NCBI RefSeq assembly: GCF_900096585.1
Contig: NZ_FMYH01000003.1
Span: forward strand, 372,001 to 436,000
Source: Sanguibacter gelidistatuariae
GTDB taxonomy: Bacteria; Actinomycetota; Actinomycetes; Actinomycetales; Cellulomonadaceae
Direction: 5' to 3'
Length of the DNA stretch: 64,000 nt
Made by a program: the position numbers and the translations under genes. Shown here piece after piece: positions 53,186 to 63,481 of this stretch. Each line of letters begins with the position of its first letter. Positions within the stretch are counted from its first letter, which is position 1. The notes beneath the pieces were generated by a model. The model did not search any database and was not told the DNA's origin. It was given only the letters and a program-made list of their open reading frames with translations.

Positions 53186-55420
53186 TCAGGCACTCATCCC
53201 GGGCGGCAACGGCCTCGAATGCGTCACGTGAAGGTACTTCGTGGGCCGGGTCATCGCCACGTACAGGTCGGATGCCCCACCCGGTCCGGTGTAGATGTCT
53301 GCCGGCTCTTCCAGGACCACCGCGTCGAACTCGAGCCCCTTGACCTGGGCGGGGCTGAGCACGACGACCCCGTCGGCGAGATCGGCAGGGTCTTCGCCAC
53401 GGGCGAGGGCAAGTGCGAGGAGCCCGGACCGGACCGCATCGGTCTGCCCGGCGGGGACCACGACGGCCACCTGACCGGCGCCGCCAGAGCGCACCTCGCC
53501 CACCGTGCGCAGGGCGAGGTCGAGCGTGAGCGCGCGCAGGTCGGCGGCCGCGGCCGGGTGGATCTGCAGGGCGCCGGGGATCTCACGCGCCGACGTGAGC
53601 GGGGAGACGGGGAGCCGCGCTGTCAGCGCCATGGTGCGCGCGGCGGTCGCGACGGCCTCGGGCGTACGGTAGTTGACGGTCAGCTCCGACATCCGCCATG
53701 CGTCGCGCAGCAGCGGTGTGAGCATGGCCGACCATGACCGCGCGCCGGCCGGTGAGGACGTCTGCGCGACGTCGCCCACGATCGTCATCGACCGCGACGG
53801 GCACCGGCGGATGAGCGCACGCCACGCCATGGCCGAGAGCTCCTGGGCCTCGTCGACCACGAGGTGGGCATAGGTCCACGCACGGTCCTTCTCGGCACGC
53901 TCGGCCGTGGTGAGGAAGCTGGCGCCGGTCGCGAACCGGTCGGCGAGCATGTCCGCGTTGACCAGGCCGCCGCCGCTGTCGGAGCTCTCCAGGACCTGTC
54001 GGGCGTAGTCGAGGGTGTGCGCACGTTGCTCGGCGTCCTGGCGTGCCTGGGCTTTCGCGACCTGGTTGTCCTCGCCGAGGAGCTCGGCCGCCTCGTCGAG
54101 CAGCGGGACGTCGGACTCGGTCCAGGGCGACCCGGCCGGGCGGGCCAGGGCGGCCTGCTCAGCGGGGGACAGCTCGTGGGCGACCTGGGCGAGCCGGTGC
54201 GGCTTGGCGAACAGGTCCGCGACGAGCTTCTCGGGGGTCAGCGGCATCCACGCGAGGTTGAGCGCGATCCGGATCTCGCGCGTCGTGCGCAGCTCCTCGA
54301 TCACCTCGGCGCGCTCGTCCTTCTCGATCGAGAAGGACATCTGGTCCACGTACTGCTGCGCCAGCCGGGAGAGCATCTCCCGGACGAAGGTGACCCGGGC
54401 CTGGTTGTGCGGCTTGTGGTTGCGGCGGGCCTTGGCGATCGCGTCGCGGATGTCACGGCGCCGGATGACGATGTCGTGTCCGTCGACCCGCAGCCGGACG
54501 TCCTGGGCGGGGACCCGCTGGCGCGCGGTGACGGCGCGCCGGATGATCGAGCCGAAGACGGCGCGCCCCTTGATCTCGGCCACGACCGGGCTCTCGGTGG
54601 CCCGGGCCGAGAAACCGGGGATGAGGTCGGAGATCGTCGTGGAGACCACGCCGGTCTCACCCAGGGAGGGCAGCACCTGGTCGATGTAGCGCAGGAAGGA
54701 CTGGCTCGGTCCGATGAGCAGCACCCCGGATCGCTCGAGCAGCCGGCGGTGGGCATAGAGCAGGTAGGCCGCGCGGTGCAGCGCGACGGCGGTCTTGCCG
54801 GTCCCCGGACCGCCCTGGACGACCAGGGCGCCCTGGAGGTCGGAGCGGATGATCGCGTCCTGCTCGGACTGGATGGTCGCGACGATGTCGCCCATCCGCC
54901 CGGTCCGCCCCGCGGCGAGCGCCGCGAGCAGCGCCCCCTCGCCCGAGAGGTTGAGCTCGCTCACGTGGCTGCCCGGCAGCGTCAGGTCGAGGATCTCGTC
55001 CTCGAGCCCGGTCACCTGTCGCCCTGTGGTGACCAGGTGACGACGACGGAAGACGCCGTCGCGGTGGGCCGCCGTGGCGCGGTAGAAGGACTGGGCCGCC
55101 GGGGCCCGCCAGTCGGTGAGGATAGAGGTGTGCTGCTCGTCTGTGAGGCCGATCCGGCCGATGTACCGCGTGACCTGGTCGTCGAAGTCGAGGCGACCGA
55201 AGCACAGCCGGTCCTCGACGGCCTCCAGGAGCGCGGCCCGGTCCTCGTACAGGGTCGCGAAGGCGTCTCGTTCGCTGCGGTTCTGGGGCGACCCCGACGG
55301 ACCGCCCCGGCGGACCGCTCCGAGGCGCGCGCGGGTGGCCGCGCGGAGCTCGTCCAACCGCGCGTAGAGCACGTCCAGCGTCTGCTGTTCGACCTGGATC
55401 TCGTCGGACTGATCGGCCAC
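53186..55420 (-). CDS. helD: HelD-like UvrD-family ATPase (RNA polymerase-associated)
   Basis: HelD proteins are UvrD-like motors that remove stalled RNA polymerase from DNA. The 744-residue protein has an N-terminal coiled region (EIQVEQQTLDVLYARLDELR), Walker A VVQGGPGTGKTAVALHRAAY near 203-222, Walker B VVDEAQELSAMAWRALI, and C-terminal UvrD motifs SPAQVKGLEFDAVVLEEP and YVAMTRPTKYLHV. GTG 55420 is chosen for its strong GGGAGGAG site. Two dyads lie in its leader. HelD rather than UvrD/PcrA is inferred from the long N-terminus and short length; actinobacterial relatives include rifampicin-protecting HelR. Confidence 0.88.
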   Translation of the reverse strand: MADQSDEIQVEQQTLDVLYARLDELRAATRARLGAVRRGGPSGSPQNRSERDAFATLYEDRAALLEAVEDRLCFGRLDFDDQVTRYIGRIGLTDEQHTSILTDWRAPAAQSFYRATAAHRDGVFRRRHLVTTGRQVTGLEDEILDLTLPGSHVSELNLSGEGALLAALAAGRTGRMGDIVATIQSEQDAIIRSDLQGALVVQGGPGTGKTAVALHRAAYLLYAHRRLLERSGVLLIGPSQSFLRYIDQVLPSLGETGVVSTTISDLIPGFSARATESPVVAEIKGRAVFGSIIRRAVTARQRVPAQDVRLRVDGHDIVIRRRDIRDAIAKARRNHKPHNQARVTFVREMLSRLAQQYVDQMSFSIEKDERAEVIEELRTTREIRIALNLAWMPLTPEKLVADLFAKPHRLAQVAHELSPAEQAALARPAGSPWTESDVPLLDEAAELLGEDNQVAKAQARQDAEQRAHTLDYARQVLESSDSGGGLVNADMLADRFATGASFLTTAERAEKDRAWTYAHLVVDEAQELSAMAWRALIRRCPSRSMTIVGDVAQTSSPAGARSWSAMLTPLLRDAWRMSELTVNYRTPEAVATAARTMALTARLPVSPLTSAREIPGALQIHPAAAADLRALTLDLALRTVGEVRSGGAGQVAVVVPAGQTDAVRSGLLALALARGEDPADLADGVVVLSPAQVKGLEFDAVVLEEPADIYTGPGGASDLYVAMTRPTKYLHVTHSRPLPPGMSA

Positions 55421-55436
55421 GCTTCTCCTCCCAGGA

Positions 55437-55477
55437 GCCGGCGATCTCGCCGGCACGGAACGTGGCACCCCACGTTC
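55437..55477 (-). promoter_or_regulatory. Two tandem dyads in the helD leader
   Basis: GCCGGCGA-TC-TCGCCGGC (55437-55454) and GAACGTGG-CACC-CCACGTTC (55458-55477) are perfect 8-bp inverted repeats three bases apart. They lie 17 and 38 bases before the helD GTG on the minus strand. They could be mRNA hairpins or protein sites. Confidence 0.6.
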
Positions 55478-55594
55478 ACGACCGTCCAGTATCCCTGATC
55501 TCCGGGCCAGGACCTATCTCGCGCGCTCGGGTTGCGTCAAGAACCGTTTACCATCGGGGGACGCACGACGGGAAGCATCGTAGAGGGGGTCCGC

Positions 55595-56886
55595 GTGAGC
55601 CGCGTAAACCAGGATGAACCGGTTCGTATCTTGATCGTCGAGGACGACGACGGCGACGCGCTGCTCGTCGAGGCACTGCTCGAAGACTCCGGGACCGCAG
55701 TCACGCTGACTCGTGCCCGGACGGTCGACGAGGCGCTGCGGATGCTCGACGTCGACTGCATCCTGCTCGACCTCGGGCTTCCGGACTCGGTGGGGATCTC
55801 CGGGGTCCACCGCATCCAGGCCGCGCCCGAACCGCCTGCTCTGGTCGTCTTCACCGGGATGACCGGCTCTGACCTGGGGATCGAGGCCGTCGCGGCCGGG
55901 GCTCAGGACTACCTCGTCAAGCACGAGGCGGGGCCGGACCTGCTCATCCGGGCGGTCCGGTACGCGGTCCAGCGTCGCCTCTCCGACGAACAGGAACGGA
56001 CGATCTTCCGCAACGGCGTGCGTGAGCGCGAGACAGCGCGCCTGGAGCGCGCGCTCCTGCCCACCCCCGCCCTCATCGACCCCCACCTGGCGGTCCTGGT
56101 CGGCTACCTGCCGGGAGGGGACGGTCTGCTCGGAGGCGACTTCTACGACGTCGTCGAGCGCGCGGACGGCACGGTGACCGCCGTGATCGGTGACGTGGCC
56201 GGTCACGGACCGGCCGAGGCCGCGCTCGGGGCGACCCTGCGCACCGCGTGGCGGACCCTCGTGCTCGCCGAGACGAGCGACGACAGGATCCTTCCGCTGG
56301 TCGAGCGCGTCATGGTCAACGAACGCTCGCGACCGGAGACGTTCACCACCCTGTGCCAGGTCGTCATCTCCGCAGACCGGCGCACGGCGGACCTCTACCT
56401 CGCCGGGCATCACGCCCCGATCCTGCTCGGTCCCGCGTCGACGTCGATCGAACCCACGTCGCGCGGTCGGGCGCTGGGGATCCCCATCGACTCGACGTGG
56501 CAGGCCCAGCGGCTGGAGTTCGAGGACACCTGGTGGCTCATGCTCTACACCGACGGCCTGCTCGAGGCGACCGTCCTGGACCGGGCGCCAGCCAGTCTTC
56601 CCGCCGCGGCGACGGGCGGGGAGGCGGTCGATGGGACGACGGCCCGTGACGCCGGGGCGCCCGTCCCGCGGCCCAGGATCGGGATCGAGGGCCTGCTCGA
56701 GGCGGTCAGCTCGGAGTTCCTGCACGGCACCGAGGGGCTCGTGGAACGGATCCTGCGCCGGGTACGCGAGGTCCACGGGGGGCGCCTGGTCGACGACGCC
56801 GCGGTGCTCATCCTGGGCTGGCCCGGCCACGGAGACGACGGAGTCGGCCAACGGTCTGCGACCCTCGCCGACTCCGCGGAATGGCG

Positions 56887-56890
<4 letters not shown>
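55595..56890 (+). CDS. Response regulator with PP2C-type (SpoIIE/RsbU) phosphatase output
   Basis: The 431-residue protein fuses an N-terminal receiver domain to a Ser/Thr phosphatase. The receiver has RILIVEDDDGDALLVEALLE near 11-30, the phospho-acceptor Asp in ILLDLGLPDSVG near 58 and the Lys in DYLVKHEAG. The PPM domain spans about 190-410: VGYLPGGDGLLGGDFYDVV, VIGDVAGHGPAEAALGA, LMLYTDGLLEA and LVDDAAVLILGW keep the metal Asp residues. Such proteins usually dephosphorylate an anti-sigma antagonist. GTG 55595 has a GAGGGGG site. The kinase gene overlaps its stop. Confidence 0.9.
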
Positions 56891-58518
<1,628 letters not shown>

Positions 58519-58590
58519 CCTCACGCCTGCTGCTTGCCACTCAACCACAGCTCCCCGGCCGCGCCTGGTCGCGGGGCACAAGGAGGATCC

Positions 58591-59031
58591 ATGCCCGACG
58601 CGACGAACGTGATCGAGGTCCTGCTGGTCGAGGACGACCCCGGTGACGTCCTGATGACGCGTGAGGCCTTCGAGCACAACAAGGTCGTCAACCGGCTCTC
58701 GGTGGTCAGCGATGGTGTGAGTGCGATGGACTACCTGCGCAAGCGGGGGGAGTTCGCCGACGCGGTGACGCCCGACCTCATCCTGCTCGACCTCAACCTG
58801 CCCCGGATGGACGGCCGCGAGGTGCTCGCCGAGCTCAAGGCCGACCCCGAGCTGCGCAAGATCCCGGTTGTGGTCTTGACCACCTCCGAAGCTGAGGAGG
58901 ACGTGGTCCGCAGCTACTCCCTCTACGCCAACGCCTTCGTCACCAAACCCGTCGACTTCGACCGCTTCATCGAGGTGGTCCGTCAGATCGACGACTTCTT
59001 CGTCACCGTCGTGCGCCTGCCCAACCGCTGA
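58591..59031 (+). CDS. Single-domain response regulator (Rcp1-like)
   Basis: The 146-residue protein is a receiver domain with no output domain. It has [20 protein letters not shown] near 9-28, the acceptor Asp in [17 protein letters not shown] near 66, the Thr in [13 protein letters not shown] and the Lys in [15 protein letters not shown]. This is the Rcp1/CheY-like form that pairs with phytochrome-type kinases. AAGGAGG lies 4 bases before the ATG. It follows the kinase by 72 bases and probably shares its transcript, acting as a shuttle or phosphate sink (inferred). Confidence 0.9.
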   Translation: MPDATNVIEVLLVEDDPGDVLMTREAFEHNKVVNRLSVVSDGVSAMDYLRKRGEFADAVTPDLILLDLNLPRMDGREVLAELKADPELRKIPVVVLTTSEAEEDVVRSYSLYANAFVTKPVDFDRFIEVVRQIDDFFVTVVRLPNR

Positions 59032-59042
59032 GTCCCCGCCCG

Positions 59043-59064
59043 CCGGGAAGAAATCGGTTCCCGG
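59043..59064 (+). terminator. Possible weak hairpin after the response regulator
   Basis: CCGGGAA (59043-59049) pairs with TTCCCGG (59058-59064) around an 8-nt loop, followed by TGACGTTCTTG. It may end the signalling operon before the PAC2 gene. Confidence 0.4.
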
Positions 59065-59110
59065 TGACGTTCTTGTCAACGACTGACCGACTGTGGACTG
59101 GAGGTAGATC

Positions 59111-60064
59111 GTGCTCGACCCCCGTGGGCTCTATGAGATCGATACCGAGGCGGAAGCGTCGTTGGGTGTGCGTCCCGCAGACGCGCGCGCCGAGACCGCC
59201 GCGACCGGGCCGGTCCTGATCAACGCGCTGCGCGGATTCGTCGACGCCGGGAGCGTCGGTACGATCGCCGTCGAGCATCTGCTGGGCCTGGGGGAGACGA
59301 CCCGCCTGGTGACCTTCGACGCCGACCAGCTCATCGACTACCGGTCCAAGCGCCCGACGATGATCTTCGACACGAACACCTGGTCCGGGTACGACGCACC
59401 GAGCATCGCGGTCGACCTGGCCCACGACAACGAGGGGACCCCGTTCCTCGTGCTGCACGGCAACGAGCCCGACCTGCAGTGGGAACGTTTCGTCGCCGCC
59501 GTCCTCGAGCTCGTCGACCGCCTCGACGTGTCGATGACGATCGGAATGTACGGCATCCCCATGGGTATTCCGCACACCCGACCCCTCTCGGCGACGCCGC
59601 ACGCCTCACGCGACGGCCTCATCGCCAACGCGTCGTCGTGGTTCGGGCGCGTCACGGTCCCCGCCGCGGTCGCCAACCTGCTTGAGTTCCGCCTCGGTGA
59701 GCGCGGTCACGACTCGCTCGGCTACGCGGTCCACGTGCCGCACTACCTCGCCCAGTCCCCCTACCCGCCGGCCGCGATCATCGCGCTGACCAAGGTGGAG
59801 GGTGTCACCGGGCTCGACCTGCGGGTCACCGACCTCGACGAGGCCGCGCTCGAGGCCCGTGAAGAGGTTGTCCGGCAGGTGGGGCAGTCACCCGAGATCG
59901 CGGAGCTGGTCCGGGGGCTGGAAGAGCAGTACGACGCGTTCACCCGCTCGGCCGAGCGCCAGAGCCTGCTCGCGGACTCCGCGCCGATCCCGACGGCCGA
60001 CGAGCTCGGCGCCGAGTTCGAGCGCTTCCTCGCCCAGCAGGGCCAGGAGGGGCAGGGCGCCTGA
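59111..60064 (+). CDS. PAC2 family protein
   Basis: The 317-residue protein belongs to the PAC2 family, named for a proteasome assembly chaperone; actinobacterial members are of uncertain role. Signatures are INALRGFVDAGSVGTIAVEH, FDTNTWSGYDAPSIAVDL, LHGNEPDLQWERFVAAVLEL and MYGIPMGIPHTRPLSATPHA. The C-terminal 70 residues are helical and acidic. The GTG start has a GGAGGT site. Actinobacteria often carry proteasomes, but no proteasome gene is in this window. Confidence 0.88.
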   Translation: MLDPRGLYEIDTEAEASLGVRPADARAETAATGPVLINALRGFVDAGSVGTIAVEHLLGLGETTRLVTFDADQLIDYRSKRPTMIFDTNTWSGYDAPSIAVDLAHDNEGTPFLVLHGNEPDLQWERFVAAVLELVDRLDVSMTIGMYGIPMGIPHTRPLSATPHASRDGLIANASSWFGRVTVPAAVANLLEFRLGERGHDSLGYAVHVPHYLAQSPYPPAAIIALTKVEGVTGLDLRVTDLDEAALEAREEVVRQVGQSPEIAELVRGLEEQYDAFTRSAERQSLLADSAPIPTADELGAEFERFLAQQGQEGQGA

Positions 60065-60093
60065 GCGGTTCCGACCGCGGCGGCGCTGCTGCA

Positions 60094-61056
60094 CTAGGTC
60101 GATTGCACGACGTCGCGCAGCACCCGCGCCTGTCCGGCGAACTTTGTCGTCTCGGGGTCGGTGTGCAGGAGCTGGGCGGGGACGGCCAACGTGCGCAGGG
60201 CCCGCCCGAGGGCGGCCGAGCCGAGCACGCCGTCGCCCGGCTCCGGCGCGCCGGCTTCCGGTCGCGAGGGCGCGACCAGCACGAGCACGAGGTTGCCGTA
60301 GCGGCGGGACTTGAGCAGCGCGGGCTCTGAGACGACGCCGATCTCACCCCGGGCGTCGGTGGCCGGCCCGGCACCGGAGTCGGGTACTGAATCCAGGGCC
60401 GCCTGCAGCGCCGTGCGCAGCGTCGCGACCTCCGACCGCGCGCCGTCGAGCGGTGGCCTGTCGGCGCAGTTGATCAGGTAGATGCCGCCCGGACGCAGCA
60501 CCCGGAGCACATCCCCCACGAACTCGACCGTCAGCAGGTGCGCGGGCGTGGTGTCACCGGCGAAGACATCGCGGATCACGACGTCGGCGCTCGCGGCCGG
60601 AAGCGTCGCGAGCTGGGCGCGCGCGTCCCCGGCGCGCAGCCGCAGGCGGGGCGAGCGAGGCAGATCGAACCAGGTGCGGGCGAGCTCGATGAGCCGGGCG
60701 TCGATGTCGATGCCGATCTGGCGCGAACCCGGTCGGGTGGCGTCGATGGACCGAGCCATCGCGCACCCGGCCGCGCCGAGGTGGACGACGTCGAGGGGGC
60801 CGGTCCGGGTGTGGTCCAGGACCGCGCACATGATGTCCATGTACTCGAAGCCGACGTTGCGCGGGTCGTCGAGGTCGATGAACGAGCTGGGGACACCGTT
60901 GATCATGACGGTCAGCGCGCGCGGGTCGTCGCGGTCGGGCACGAGCTCGACCGATCCGGAGTCCGTCTCGATCGGGCCGACGGGGAGTGCGGGCTGAGTC
61001 GACCGCTTTGTCAGTGGTCCGGTGGAGGATGAGTTTCGAGAAGCACGGCGGGCCAT
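60094..61056 (-). CDS. Spermidine synthase-like SAM-dependent protein
   Basis: The 320-residue protein has the fold and motifs of polyamine aminopropyltransferase-like methyltransferases: VVHLGAAGCAMARSIDA near 104-120, QIGIDIDARLIELARTWF, LRLRAGDARAQLATLP, VVIRDVFAGDTTPAHLLTVE and VLRPGGIYLINCADRP. The aminopropyltransferase Asp-Asp pair is not clear, so it may not be a true spermidine synthase. The ATG 61056 has TACCCT (61063-61068, minus strand) 6 bases upstream. Its promoter faces the SOS-controlled HEPN-dinB promoter 79 bp away. Confidence 0.82.
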   Translation of the reverse strand: MARRASRNSSSTGPLTKRSTQPALPVGPIETDSGSVELVPDRDDPRALTVMINGVPSSFIDLDDPRNVGFEYMDIMCAVLDHTRTGPLDVVHLGAAGCAMARSIDATRPGSRQIGIDIDARLIELARTWFDLPRSPRLRLRAGDARAQLATLPAASADVVIRDVFAGDTTPAHLLTVEFVGDVLRVLRPGGIYLINCADRPPLDGARSEVATLRTALQAALDSVPDSGAGPATDARGEIGVVSEPALLKSRRYGNLVLVLVAPSRPEAGAPEPGDGVLGSAALGRALRTLAVPAQLLHTDPETTKFAGQARVLRDVVQST

Positions 61057-61084
61057 GTGGCAAGGGTAGACGGAGGTCGAACCC

Positions 61085-61114
61085 TTGACAGGTATCGAAC
61101 GAGTGTTCGATACT
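61085..61114 (+). promoter_or_regulatory. SOS-controlled promoter of the HEPN-dinB operon
   Basis: A consensus -35 TTGACA (61085-61090) and -10 GATACT (61109-61114) are 18 bp apart. A perfect LexA box overlaps the spacer and -10. A strong AGGAGGTG site (61121-61128) follows 6 bases before the ATG. Confidence 0.88.
61095..61110. promoter_or_regulatory. Perfect LexA (SOS) box before HEPN-dinB
   Basis: TCGAACGAGTGTTCGA is an exact match to TCGAAC-N4-GTTCGA, the best in the window. It lies between the divergent spermidine-synthase-like gene and the HEPN gene. Confidence 0.93.
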
Positions 61115-61134
61115 GGACGGAGGAGGTGCGGGAG

Positions 61135-61602
61135 ATGGAACGTGCAGACGCGATGACCACGGCAGGTGCTCCGAGCGCGGGCACGGACCACGCACCGGTC
61201 GCCAAGGCAGCCGTCGAGCTCGTCGCACGGTGCGACGCGGAGCTGTTGGCGGCCCAGCTGGCGACCGACCCGGCCGAGCGGTTCCTGCACGCGCACCTGG
61301 CTGCGCTCCGGCTTGCAGGTGCGCTGCTGCTGGCGGCGGACGCGCGCCCGCCGCGTGGCCGGACGCGCAGCGCCTGGGACCGCCTGACGGCTGCCGAGCC
61401 GGGGTGCGCCGCCTGGGCGGCATTCTTCACCTCCGGCGCACGGGTCCGCGCGGCGATCGACGCCGGTCGGCCCGACACCGTCGACGACGCCTTCGCCAGC
61501 ACCTGGGTCGCCGCCGCCGAGGACTTCCGGGACGCGGTCTGCGTGCGGCTCGGCATCGATCCCTTCGCCGACCTGCGGTCCGCGATGGCGTGGGCGTCAT
61601 GA
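61135..61602 (+). CDS. SAV_6107-type HEPN domain protein
   Basis: The 155-residue helical, Ala-rich protein fits the HEPN family named after SAV_6107, which neighbours dinB in many actinobacteria. Key stretch: AERFLHAHLAALRLAGALLL, which gives an R49-x4-H54 pair of the Rx4-6H type found in HEPN ribonucleases; whether it is catalytic here is unknown. A later conserved part is STWVAAAEDFRDAV. ATG 61135 has an AGGAGGTG site. Its stop overlaps the dinB start by 4 bases, so the HEPN protein and DNA polymerase IV are co-expressed under LexA. Confidence 0.85.
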   Translation: MERADAMTTAGAPSAGTDHAPVAKAAVELVARCDAELLAAQLATDPAERFLHAHLAALRLAGALLLAADARPPRGRTRSAWDRLTAAEPGCAAWAAFFTSGARVRAAIDAGRPDTVDDAFASTWVAAAEDFRDAVCVRLGIDPFADLRSAMAWAS

Positions 61603-62858
61603 GTCGCGGACCGCGGGCCGAGGGTGCGCACAGGTCCTGGGGCACCCAGGACTCGGACTGTTCGATCCTCCACGTCGACATGGACGCCTTCTTCGCCTCG
61701 GTCGAGGTCGCGCGGCGCCCGCACCTGCGTGGACTCCCCGTGATCGTGGCCGGATCGGAGCGGGCCGTCGTGCTGGCCGCCACGTACGAGGCGCGCGCCT
61801 TCGGCGTGCGCTCGGCGATGCCGGTCGGCGCCGCACGACGGTTGTGCCCGCAGGCGGTCTACATCCCACCGGACCATGCCGCCTACCGTGCCGCCTCGGA
61901 GGAGCTCATGGAGATCCTGCGCGAGGTGACCACCCTCGTCGAGCCGATCAGCGTCGACGAGGCGTTCCTCGACGTCAGCGGTGCCCGGCGACGCCTCGGG
62001 TCCTCGACGTCGATCGCCCGTCAGATCAGGGAACGGGTCCAGGCGCGGCTCGGCATCACGTGCTCGGTGGGGGTGGCGTCGTCGAAGTTCGTGGCGAAGC
62101 TGGCCTCGACCCACGCCAAGCCCGACGGGATGATGCTCATCCCGAGGGACGCGACGGTCGCGTTCCTGCGGACGCTGCCGGTCGGAGCACTCTGGGGGGT
62201 CGGTGGCAAGACTGAGGAGAACCTCGCGCGCTGGGGGATCTCGACGGTCGCAGAGCTCGCCGACACCGATCCCATGGTGCTGCGCCAGATCCTGGGCGAG
62301 GCGGCCGGCGCCCACCTTCACGACCTGGCCTGGGGGAGGGACGCCCGGCCGGTCGAGCCGACCCGCACCGAGCAGAGCATCGGCGCCGAGACAACCTTCG
62401 CCACGGACGTCTACGACATGTCGTTCGTCGAGTCGAAGCTTCTCGACCTGGCCGACCGGTGCGCCCATCGGCTCCGGGCACAGGAGGTCCTGGCTCGGAC
62501 CGTCAGCGTCAAGGTGCGGACGAGCGACTTCCGGACGCTCACCCGCTCACGGTCTCTTGTCTCCCCGTCGGACAGCGGCCACGAGATCTATCTTGTGGCT
62601 CGCGAGCTTGTGTCGTCGGTCGATCTTCGAGGCCTGCCCGTCCGCCTCGTCGGCGTGCGCGGGGAAGGGCTGGAGCGCAGGTCAACCGCTGTGCTGCAGC
62701 TCACCCTCGAGGATGCCGTCGGGGGGAAGACCGAGCAGCAGCGCCTTGCCGATGCGGCGATGGACCAGGTTCGGATGCGATTCGGGCGATCTGCGATCCG
62801 TCCGGCCGCCTCGGGAAGGGGGCCGACTACCGTCTTGCCTCAAGTCGAACTATCCTGA
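61599..62858 (+). CDS. dinB: DNA polymerase IV (Y-family, translesion)
   Basis: DinB copies past DNA lesions and is error-prone. The 419-residue protein has the catalytic acidic motif ILHVDMDAFFASVEVARRPH near 25-44, AATYEARAFGVRSAMP, the second motif SVDEAFLDVSGARRRLG near 119 and the helix-hairpin-helix thumb region LWGVGGKTEENLARWGIST. The little-finger domain follows. A C-terminal clamp-binding motif is not obvious. The ATG overlaps the HEPN stop (ATGA), and the operon has a perfect LexA box. Confidence 0.95.
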   Translation: MSRGPRAEGAHRSWGTQDSDCSILHVDMDAFFASVEVARRPHLRGLPVIVAGSERAVVLAATYEARAFGVRSAMPVGAARRLCPQAVYIPPDHAAYRAASEELMEILREVTTLVEPISVDEAFLDVSGARRRLGSSTSIARQIRERVQARLGITCSVGVASSKFVAKLASTHAKPDGMMLIPRDATVAFLRTLPVGALWGVGGKTEENLARWGISTVAELADTDPMVLRQILGEAAGAHLHDLAWGRDARPVEPTRTEQSIGAETTFATDVYDMSFVESKLLDLADRCAHRLRAQEVLARTVSVKVRTSDFRTLTRSRSLVSPSDSGHEIYLVARELVSSVDLRGLPVRLVGVRGEGLERRSTAVLQLTLEDAVGGKTEQQRLADAAMDQVRMRFGRSAIRPAASGRGPTTVLPQVELS

Positions 62859-62899
62859 TGTATGACAAGGTCTCACCCAACAAAAGTGCGGGGGTAGCG

Positions 62900-63331
62900 A
62901 TGCCTCTGTCCGAATACGAGCAACGTGTTCTGGAACAGATGGAGCGAGAGCTCACGTCTGATGATCCACGGCTCGCAACAACGTTGACCTCGACGACGTC
63001 GCGGTCTGGTGCGCGGTACGTCATTGCTGGCATCGGCCTGGTGGTGGGGCTGCTCGCCCTGGTGCTCGGCGCGGCACAGTCTGTCCCCTGGGTAGGGGTG
63101 ATCGGGTTCGTGATCATGTTTGCGGCCGTCACCTACGCACTCACCCCGCCGAAAAGGCGTCCGGTGGGTCCGCTCGGCACCGTGTCGGAGTCCGGGTCGA
63201 TCAACCCGACGAAGGCGGGGACCTCGAACGGATCCCGATCGAGGTCGGGGCCTGCGCCGCAGCGGCCACAGAACCGGGGCTCCTTCATGCACCGGCTCGA
63301 GGAACGATGGGACCGTCGGCGCGGCGAATGA
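62900..63331 (+). CDS. DUF3040 family membrane protein
   Basis: The 143-residue protein starts MPLSEYEQRVLEQMERELTS, the DUF3040 signature. Two adjacent membrane helices follow (YVIAGIGLVVGLLALVLGAA, 40-59, and WVGVIGFVIMFAAVTYAL, about 64-81), then a basic Ser/Arg/Pro-rich tail. ATG 62900 with a GGGGG site is chosen over ATG 62858, which overlaps the dinB stop, because family members begin MPLSE. It lies in the conserved dinB-DUF3040-mraZ order; a cell-envelope or division role is only suggested by that. Confidence 0.87.
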   Translation: MPLSEYEQRVLEQMERELTSDDPRLATTLTSTTSRSGARYVIAGIGLVVGLLALVLGAAQSVPWVGVIGFVIMFAAVTYALTPPKRRPVGPLGTVSESGSINPTKAGTSNGSRSRSGPAPQRPQNRGSFMHRLEERWDRRRGE

Positions 63332-63365
63332 TGCCGCAGGCCACGAGCTCCATATCGACGGCAAG

Positions 63366-63416
63366 CTCGACATTGATGCGAACTCGACATTGACGCGAGC
63401 TCGACATTGACGGAGT
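63366..63416. repeat. 17-bp tandem repeat after DUF3040
   Basis: Three head-to-tail units: CTCGACATTGATGCGAA (63366-63382), CTCGACATTGACGCGAG (63383-63399) and CTCGACATTGACGGAGT (63400-63416). A degenerate unit (CTCCATATCGACGGCAAG, 63348-63365) precedes them. The last unit fades after 13 bases. Confidence 0.88.
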
Positions 63417-63448
63417 GGCCGCCCACCCGTAGGACCAAGACCTGACCC

Positions 63449-63481
63449 GAGGGAGTCGGCTGCGATGCAGCCGACTCCCTC
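63449..63481 (+). terminator. Intrinsic terminator after dinB-DUF3040
   Basis: A 15-bp perfect stem (63449-63463 with 63467-63481, arm GAGGGAGTCGGCTGC) has a GAT loop and is followed by TGTCGTG. It separates the SOS operon from the mraZ operon. Confidence 0.85.

Noticed and set aside
63366-63416. 17-bp repeats as a possible CRISPR or attachment site
   Set aside because: Units are head to tail without spacers, and no cas, integrase or tRNA gene is nearby.
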